The notes under the pieces: generated by a model
Databases searched by the model: none
The model's input: the letters and a program-made list of their open reading frames with translations, nothing else
What the model was told of the DNA's origin: nothing
Part shown: positions 33,566-64,000 of the stretch, piece by piece
Layout of the letters: every line of letters begins with the position of its first letter
Position numbering within the stretch: position 1 is the stretch's first letter
NCBI GenBank assembly: GCA_025617745.1
Contig: CM046853.1
Location: forward strand, 14,489,174-14,553,173
Source: Heliocidaris erythrogramma
Taxonomy: Eukaryota > Echinodermata > Echinoidea > Camarodonta > Echinometridae
DNA: 64,000 nucleotides
Direction: 5' to 3'
Made by a program: the position numbers and the translations under genes

Positions 33566-35265
33566 GTCCTGTGTTGATTTGCTTCACTATTGTTATTGTT
33601 GATTTGGAGGATTATGTTTGCTGTTCTATTTCATTTTATATGCATATGAATTAAATGATAAAACGGAACTAGTATTAGAATATTATATTTCCAAATTAAA
33701 TCTTGTCCAAGGTTAGATGTCCAAGGTGACAGTTGTACATGTACCAGGGTGATTCCTGGGGACATTTTTCTTATTGAATCGTAATATTGCCAAATGTATA
33801 AAGACCTAATAAACTCTGTTTCTGAATAGCTAGCACAGTACATCCCCCCTGGCTGACGATTGCAAACCAGTAATCCATCTGCAAAAAATCACACTTATTG
33901 TCTTCAATGGGGTAGTAATATGGTGGCTTCAGTATAGCACTTAGGTCGATCTAGCATGGCGCTTTGCGACACAAAATGAAAGATATACATGTAGGCCTAT
34001 ATACAATCACTACACAATACAGTTAACCTCTTGCATAACTCAAAGTCGCATAAGTCAAACTTTCCCTATGTCAAGTCAATTTTTTTGACCAAACTATGCA
34101 AAATACACGTTTGTGTTATTCCTAAGTTGAAGTTTGCAGAAGTCGAATTAGTACTTTTTGTGGTCCCAAGATTTTACTAACTTATGCAAATTTAACTGCA
34201 TGTACTCATAATGTATGTAACTTTAACTTATTGAACTATGAGCATTTAACAGACAAAATTAATGTATTTGTAACATTTTTCAAATATTTGATGAAATACA
34301 CGTACTTTTCATATATATTTTTTGGGGAAATGAATATAGCTAGGGTATATAGCTAGGGTAGCTATATACATAGAACAAATTTTAAATCAAGCAGGTCATT
34401 ATGAGCTGTTTTAATCACGGGTAATTTAGATGAACCTAAGGTACCACAAGGGAAGCGTTGTCCAGGCAGGGTATTCGAGAATGGTAGTATGAGTTCACGT
34501 ATCTTCTCCTTTTATGAGATGTCATGTCTTCCAGAAACTTGGCTTGGGCCATATAGGGCCTAGCTAGGCAAGGGTATTTCCCAGAGTCACCTAGATCTAC
34601 TTCAATCGGAACGCAGGTTGTTATGTCTCAATTTTCAGATGAGGTTGAAGGGAGGTAGTCCAGGGGTTCAATTGTCTTGGAATAATTGAAATCAAATTAT
34701 CCAAGTATTTTAATCATAAATCGTGTTAAATATAAACGGGATGTAAATTCATGGATTATGTTTGCAGTGTACGTGATACACATTTTTAAATCGTCATCGA
34801 CGGCCAATCGTGTAATTACGTTCAGACCCATTTTCGCACCTTCGAATTTCATTCGGCAAAGCAGACTATATTTTCGTCACGTTTGAGAAAGTTTTTTTAT
34901 ATTTATTTATACGATAGATCTCAAATATATTTTACCAAACATTTTTTTCTTTTAATGTACCCTAAAATGTCAATATTGTCTATTTCTGATAAAGAAATAA
35001 TATTAGATGTCTGAATCAAAGCTAGAGCTGTAACGTGAATGAATGGGTGGTGCACATAGAGTTACATACACTATGCATACACTATGCATGGTGCACCGGT
35101 GCATGCGTGGTTTACGTACGTACGTATTCCTGATTGACGTGGCAGCGCAGCGCAGGTTCGTCAGTCGGATCACTGTTCTTGAAGTTGAATTTTATAATAA
35201 ATTTCCGAGGAAAAAGTTTACATTAAAGCAGTATCTGGAAAGAAATAAGTCCCACAAACTTGAAG
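33566..35265. other. Intergenic region and ARF upstream sequence
   Basis: Contains a diverged TA-bordered MITE (34020-34198, CAGTTAACCTC to AACTG). Short tandem phrases CTATGCATACACTATGCATGG near 35071 lie about 190 bases before the ARF start, in what is probably promoter or 5' untranslated region. The open frame at 35043-35336 overlaps the first ARF exon in another frame and is not a gene. Confidence 0.45.
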
Positions 35266-46575
<11,310 letters not shown>

Positions 46576-47832
46576 TTATCCTGTCATTATAGACTCATTC
46601 TCCCTACCCTTACATTCTATAGAATATCTTCTGATGTCTACTAAAAATTCTTCAGCAACCAATAAGAATTTCCTTCGTGCTTCGTTTATGGACATTTGTG
46701 TCACAACTCATTCATCTGATGCTTTCCTAAGAGTTTGTGTGAGATAACATCGCTCAAGAAATGCAAGAAGGTTGCTAGTGATATCTAAGCCTTTTTAATA
46801 TATGGTACACATTTGAGGAGACTTAGAATATAGTGTAAAGCAACAAAGCTGCAGAGTGTTTAGTGTACTATGAAACTAAAGGAAATACAAATGGAGTTAC
46901 TGGTACTTCTTATATGAGTGTATTCACTTAATCAAGAAAAGGACAGTGGTTAGAATTTGCTCCACTTCCCCTTCCTCTATATGTGATATTAGTCCGTGGA
47001 TTTTATTTCTATTAGTCTATGATACCAAATTCATAAATTTTAATGTTTAGTTGTATATATTGCATAGCTCGGAGAGAAATTTTCCTTCCCCAGCTGTGAA
47101 ATAACAGAAAAATACCCCATTCACATTATAGTTTAGATTATTGCTGAATACTGCAAAATTGAATATGTAGTAGTGTTTTAATTAACCCTTTAGTCACTGA
47201 GGATTATGTGTATTGTAGTCATTTACTCACTGAACTCAGTCTCAGTAAACCATCTTGCGGCATAGACTCTCTGCTGTCCACAAAGTCTTTCCACATTAAA
47301 GCATCGCTTCAATGCGGACTCTAAATGGCTTACGTGTAAAGATAGCACACACAAAGTTTCAGCGCCTGATATCCCCTACAATACATTTGTAGCAGTGTTA
47401 CACGGGTTAAAGTCCATGGGCGGTCCCGGGCGGTTTAGTGACTAAAAGGTTAATGAATTATATATGTATTTCCTATGTTTCCAACATAGTTCCCGACCCA
47501 AGGTGTAAAATACGTATTATCAAGGTGTTAACACCATGCTACGTATGTGCTGTTAAATACTATCTTTTTCATGATGTTATGGCATAATGCAAAGATGATA
47601 CATGTACATGTATATCAAACGCTTTGAACATAATTGTGTATGAAAGATGGTTGTAATATATAAAAATGTTACAGTCTGTATGTCTAAATGGTGAGAAATG
47701 ACAGAATAACATTATGTAGACGGTGTACATTTGGGATAAAGGCTCAGAGAGTTGTATTTACATTATTTATTAACATTCACACACAATACACACTCTGTCT
47801 GTATAGGGCTGAAGAAAGATCATTTGCGGAGA

Positions 47833-47885
47833 GCCAGAAGGGCATTAGCTCATAAACTTTCACAAAGGTTTAATGCCCTTCTGGC
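47833..47885. repeat. Hairpin 1 of a related pair
   Basis: GCCAGAAGGGCATTA pairs perfectly with TAATGCCCTTCTGGC (15 bp) around a 23-base loop starting GCTCAT; the loop itself can form AACTTT/AAAGGTT. See hairpin 2 at 49065. Confidence 0.8.
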
Positions 47886-49064
47886 AATCAGCAGAGGAGA
47901 TCAGTGATCAGTGTTTACAAATACACTTCTTTGTTTTGCGTGTTCATAAACTATATTAAGAGATAATACAAAGATCAGATGCATTTTATAGAATGTATGT
48001 ATCTCAAATTATCTGTACTAAGGAACATCAGATTGTACAATGTTTCAATGATTACAATTATGGGCATACTCTTCAGAAGAATTTTGATTTCAAAGAAAAT
48101 CATGCATCTATTACACGTACCTTATTTTGTTGCGTAAAGCTTACCTGGTACTTTGCTTGTGAGGGAGAAACTGTGTAATATCATTGTATAGATAAAAGCA
48201 TATAATTTGGCACAAATTTTGAATGATTTCATACCATATTTAAAACATTGTGATTTGTAATTTGTAGGTTTTAAGAGTAGATTAATTCTTAATTTCTTTT
48301 CAGGCTTCTTTTTGTTTACCCATTGTGAATTCCATCCTGCTTGTATTCTTATATTTAACTTTTATTTTTATTTTCATTTAGTTTGGTTAATTTTTGCTAA
48401 AAAACCAAGTGCACATAAACTTGCTGTATAGATAAGAAAAGCATTTCTCAAATAGCTATTGTAAACATTTGCTAACGAAGATTGTTTTCTTTGTGTTTTG
48501 TATATATACATTGTCACATTTTCAGAAATAACTTTTTGAGTTTTAACATCCTGAGGTAGACTAAATTAAGAATTCATAAATTTATTTCTTTTGTAGTAAA
48601 TACAGCTGAGTAAAGCATTATATTTCAGCTTAAAGAAACTGAAAGGCGTAGTTGCTCTGATAGAATTATATTATACATACATGTAAGCCAAGGGGTAAGA
48701 TTCAATACCACTGCAGTGTAATTTTAAATTGTGCTCCCTGTTTGCTTAGTGCAAAATTGTAATGTAAGTCTCCCCATATGGTACCAGCAAGAAAAAAAAT
48801 GAGACGATGCTGACTCTGCTGAGAGCATCTGGCCCCCGCCCCCAGCCCCGAACTCCTTCGAAAGTCACCATGAAAGTGTCGGTGTGTTGCAAAGCATAGA
48901 ATATCCAAACTCAATTGTTTAAAATATAAGTAGCAATAACAAATAATATTTTAATTTGTCCCCTGCCTGGCACTAATAACACCAATTTAAAAAAACATTT
49001 TGGCTTAATTTTATCTTTTTTTTTAATTAAGAGGCAATATTTCTAAAAAATTGATTTGCTGAAC

Positions 49065-49117
49065 CCAGAAGGGTGTTAGCTCACATCATTTAACACAAAG
49101 AGTTAACACCCTTCTGG
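49065..49117. repeat. Hairpin 2 of a related pair
   Basis: CCAGAAGGGTGTTA pairs perfectly with TAACACCCTTCTGG (14 bp) around a loop starting GCTCACATC. It differs from hairpin 1 at two stem positions (CA to TG), and both partner bases change too, so pairing is kept. Confidence 0.8.
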
Positions 49118-51269
49118 CTCTCAACAGGTTAAATTAAACATGTATAGATAGGTGTCTTGTCAAATCAAAGTTTATCCAAATTGTTATGAAATAAAATTTG
49201 ATCAATCATGCATTCCAGTATAGAGCTACTACATTGTTGTGCAGCTGAACCCAATTTCTATGTACAGTTACTGAAGAATTCTGAGTAATGTCCTGTTCAG
49301 ACTTTTTCAGCATTTGTGATTACCAAGATTTAATGCAGATATTTCATGAGTAACGCTGTCAGAGTTTTACACTTACGATATTCACTATGGAATAGGGCAC
49401 AAATAGCCATGAATACTTGTAGATTGAGTTTGTAATTTTGTGAATTTCCCTTTTAAAACAGCCAGGGGTGTAAAGAAAAGAAGGGGTTTGGGAATTCTGT
49501 GACATAACATAAGTAGAAAAATTATAGTCTAGAATACTAGTAATGTATGTATATTTTATCATTTATTGATATTAAAACCACTCTGCCGCGAGTGAATTTA
49601 GAATTTGTAACTAAATCAGTTGAGAATTCATAACAGTGACCTCTGAGAATGTTTTCCTAATAACATTGATTTAGGGCGATGTGGTGTTCTGTACATCCTT
49701 ATCGTTATGGAAGTTCAAGAGATATATTTAATGCATTGTAGTTAATTCAGTGGCAGAGAGGCTTTAATAGAAACAATGTATGATGATTGATGAACATAAT
49801 AAATAAGAATTTCATCATGTAATGTTCTGGGTGTTCATGTCTTATCTTATTATACAGAAAATAATAATTTGGGAATGAATTGGAAATGAGGTATCCAAAC
49901 AAGGATGAAACAAGTAGAATATAGAATTTGATATACATGTATTAGGCTATTTTTAAAGAATATTCCAGGTACAGGAAAAAATATTCCAATAGAAAATGCC
50001 TCATATACACCCCCCCCCCTCCCTTATGGGGGATATTCGTGTTGCATAATAATTATCTGGGACTCAATCTTCTGGGGAAAACATGAATTAGTAATTGTTT
50101 CATATAAATAAGCAATTTCATATTGCTCATTTGTCTATTTCTGTTACTTCAGTACAATAGATAATGTACCATTTTGTCGAAAACCTCATTCACATTCCCC
50201 GTTAGACCGGTCTAGAGGTACAGTTCTTGAACAGTTTGATTGCATTCACACTTGGCCCATTTTTACGTCTCAAAATTGATCAACGAGTCAAAGTGGTCTT
50301 GTTGCTATGGCAGCACAGGTCAGCTGGTCAAATTTTTCACATGGAATTCACAATGTATACTGCCTGCCTGATGCATTTATCTTTATATCTTTCCAAGACT
50401 TCTTTTTTCCCCCACTGTCCTTTATTTCTCCGTGTGTATATTATTCTATCATCTTGTATGTTTTCCACCTTTCCTTGACCTTGTGTTATTCTCTGTTTTC
50501 ATCATTCTATCATCTCTTCATTTTACCTATTATGTTACATTGTTTTATCGTTCTATCATTGCATTTTCTCTTTCCATCTTTCCTTGCTTTCTTTTATTTT
50601 CTTTCTATCGTCTTTTCTTCCTATCGTCTTTTCTTCCTTTACATTTCTTGTTTTTCTTTGTTTTCATCATTCTATCATTTCCTCTTTCTATCAGGTTTGG
50701 CCATAGTTACACTCATCATAGTCGTCACACGTATACACGCAGTATAAACCAATCATAATCCAATAGCTCGTCTTTGGAACCAAAAACGATTTTCATTTAA
50801 AATTTGGGCTTGGGCATATTGAATATTCGGAATATCAGAGATTTTGGAGACATTTATTTTTTGTTACCTTCTATTTTGGGGTTCATCGTGAGAACGTTTT
50901 CTCAGAGTGAGACGGTCAGAATCGGGTGAATTGCGTGAGTCTCACACTCAATGCGTGACAGTTTGCAGCCCTGCATTTCTACCCCTTTTCTACTTTCTAT
51001 CTTTCCTTGTTTCTTTCTATCATCCTCTGTTGGCAAAAAAAAGGAGGGGAAAAAGAGAAAGAAGAAAAAAAAGAGAAAGGAAAGGAAAACAAAAGCAAAG
51101 AAAAGAAGGAATCGAAGGAAAGAAAAAGGACCAAAATGGCCATTTTTTGGGGCCCGCTCGGTTCGCTCGCTCACAAAGTCACTGGAAAGTTAATATTCTA
51201 GCAAAAGGCGTCGCCGTTTGGCAATGGTTTGCAGCCCCCCTTCCCCTGAGGATTTTCAAAGTTCCAATA

Positions 51270-51570
51270 TTCGGGCAACCACCACTTCATATTCGGGCAG
51301 CGAGGAGAAAGAATATCCAAATGTTTGGGCAGCGAGGTTCCAATATAATTATATAACTTTTGCATGTAATTTTTTTACATTTTCACTACAAAAAGTTTTT
51401 AAAATTTAGAAATTGAAAAGTCGAAATTCGGGCGAATGGGCCAGCTCTCTCCTTGCGAAAATGGCCCTGCATGATCAAGATCTCCACATATGTGATTTTC
51501 TTTTATTATTATTTGGGGGAGGGGAGATAAGGGTAAACCATTGTTTTAGCGACGCCCCTGACAGTAAGAT
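51270..51570 (+). repeat. Dispersed repeat copy 2 (partner at 3410)
   Basis: AAATTGAAAAGT, ATTCGGGC, TCTCCTTGC, ATGATCAAGATCTC, a TTATTATTATTTGGGGG tract and GCGACGCCCCTGAC follow the same order as at 3410-3710. Confidence 0.5.
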
Positions 51571-51860
51571 CAAGCAATTCACACCATCATATTTTTTTTT
51601 CATCAGTTTTTTTTCATCAGTTTTTATTATTCTCTGTTTTTATTATTCTCTCTCAAAGAAAATTGAACATAATTTGAAACATTTCATACAATATAACAAA
51701 CATTTCATACAATATAAATAATCTTCACATAAATATTACTAACTGAAGTTTCACATTTCAAAACAATACAAAACCTTTCATGTAAAAATATATATCATAG
51801 GACTCTAACTTTGTTACGATACCAATACCACGTACGATAGCGTTGAGCGATCGCAGACAA

Positions 51861-51877
51861 GTTGTTAGGGAAACAAC
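51861..51877 (+). promoter_or_regulatory. Candidate RFX half-site palindrome upstream of ZMYND10
   Basis: GTTGTTAGGGAAACAAC, an inverted repeat GTTGTT/AACAAC, about 67 bases before the start codon. The right half GGAAAC fits the GRNAAC half of an X-box; the left half is a poor match. Motile-cilium genes such as ZMYND10 are known RFX/FOXJ1 targets, which makes the site plausible but unproven. Confidence 0.3.
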
Positions 51878-51943
51878 GGACACTGCTGAAGTTGAGACAG
51901 AGACTGAAGTCGAGTCTCAAATAAGCCACAATCTTTCTCCAAA

Positions 51944-63089
<11,146 letters not shown>

Positions 63090-64000
63090 CATGAAGAAAT
63101 ACTATCATCATGAACATATCAACTTAGAACAGTGTGCCTGCCTGCCTGCCTGGACCGTCTTCCACCTAGATTGCATTGCAACATTCACTGAAGCAGACGA
63201 CTACTGTCAACCAGAAATGTTCACGTGCATGAAACTTTCGCGAGTGGTCCAGGTTCGCGAAAGTTTCTTGCTGCGAAATTAGCTGTCATTAACAATTCGT
63301 GAAAATTTTATGTCGCGAAAGTTTCAGGTTTTGTAGTATACATTTGCATAGCAGTTGATGGAAATGAGGAATGTGTAAATGTTTGCAGCAAAATGGATGA
63401 CACCAAGCTAGAAAGCAACCCAACACCATTGGTGCTTGACATAAACATGTATGGGAATATCATGGGATGAAGCATACATACACAGGAGGATCTTGACACC
63501 TGAGCGATATATCTTGGCAAATAATGACATTTTATCAAAGGTTCTTAATTTTCACTTTTGAAAATAGATGTTGAAAAAGTGATGAAAAATCAGATTATTC
63601 AAGTGGTAGCAGTGGTGTGGAATTTTTAAACAGTTACTCCTGTAGGAGTTATGATGATATTAGGTTCAGCATTAGGAATAAATTTTTTATTGAAAATCTA
63701 TATGTAATATTCTTTGCTATATGATCATGATAGTTCTTATAACATTCAGGGATATTTCTTCTCACTTTCTCAGAACAAATATTCTTGGATGACATATTCT
63801 TATAACACATAAAGAGTTCAGTGGAAAATACAGGGATGCTTTTTTCCCCTCACATTCTGAAAAACTAGATTTTTTTTCCACTACATCATGCACAATCCAC
63901 TTGTTCCTTTTCTATACCTTTATGAAGCCAATTTGCTCAAGGGTTAATCATGAAATGCAGTTGCATTACTACATGTGTTTGGGTATCTGGAATTAATGGT
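63090..64000 (+). other. ZMYND10 3' untranslated region and downstream
   Basis: A candidate poly(A) signal AATAAA lies at 63677-63682. At about 63202-63338 is a short inverted-repeat element (TACTGTCAACC, GAAACTTTCGCGA, TCGCGAAAGTTTC, GTAGTA) resembling the CTGTAAA MITE family. A small open frame at 63091-63282 has no known domain. Confidence 0.45.

Larger units (their letters stand above)
46576..51269. other. ARF 3' untranslated region and intergenic sequence
   Basis: AT-rich after the ARF stop. A possible poly(A) signal AATAAA is at 49190-49195, but others are plausible, so the transcript end is uncertain. Two hairpins at 47833 and 49065 are listed separately. From 50400 to 51160 the sequence is T/C-rich then A/G-rich low complexity; open frames there (such as 50307-50747 and 50907-51356) are composition artefacts. 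Confidence 0.45.

Noticed and set aside
50307-50758. Membrane protein suggested by a 146-aa hydrophobic frame
   Set aside because: T/C-rich low-complexity sequence (TTTCTATC repeats) that gives Phe, Leu and Ser in every frame; no start context or splice support.

Overview
This is eukaryotic, intron-rich animal DNA, most likely from an echinoderm and probably a sea urchin. That rests on three things: the kind of genes present (an ARF GTPase, the motile-cilium factor ZMYND10, and an ARM-TIR-SAM protein of the sort expanded in marine invertebrates), the very dense load of small palindromic transposons, and long G/C homopolymer runs with Helentron/pearl-type satellite elements. The species call is inference; no database was searched.

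Three spliced host genes lie on the + strand, and I could place nearly all their exon borders by GT-AG rules and unbroken reading frame. (1) 14552-31703 encodes ARM repeats, a TIR domain and a C-terminal SAM domain (about 582 aa from the first Met). One of its introns uses a GC donor, and its 10.5 kb third intron is packed with mobile elements. (2) 35266-46575 is a class II-like ARF GTPase of 179 aa in six exons. (3) 51944-63089 is ZMYND10, 457 aa in twelve exons with a complete C-terminal MYND zinc finger.

The first 13 kb hold no intact gene. They contain a decayed minus-strand fragment of an uncharacterised invertebrate protein family (339-1240), homopolymer runs, a TIR element with an 8-bp target duplication that carries telomere-type TTAGGG repeats (6599-6802), two inverted copies of an array built on the 13-mer CGACAATTGCTCC (7069-7945 and 12420-13010), and a palindromic block of tRNA-like repeat units (8187-9205).

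The big intron of the ARM-TIR-SAM gene holds a Helentron-like satellite element with a matching empty site elsewhere in the window, its 170-bp tandem array with a three-unit higher-order repeat, an antisense Crypton tyrosine recombinase, a LINE fragment, a 7SL-like SINE and several nested MITEs. The last ARF intron holds a second Helentron-like element: thirteen copies at an exact 161-bp period, each with an RFX X-box-like palindrome (eight match the consensus perfectly). The ARF 3' region holds two related hairpins whose stems differ by paired substitutions. I saw no retrovirus, LTR element or Polinton.

The three genes do not form an obvious pathway. ARF acts in membrane traffic, ZMYND10 in cytoplasmic pre-assembly of axonemal dynein, and the ARM-TIR-SAM protein is probably a SARM1-like sensor or NADase. 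The best candidates for something undescribed are the X-box satellite, the transposon-borne telomeric repeats, the CGACAATTGCTCC arrays, the paired hairpins and the ARM-TIR-SAM protein.
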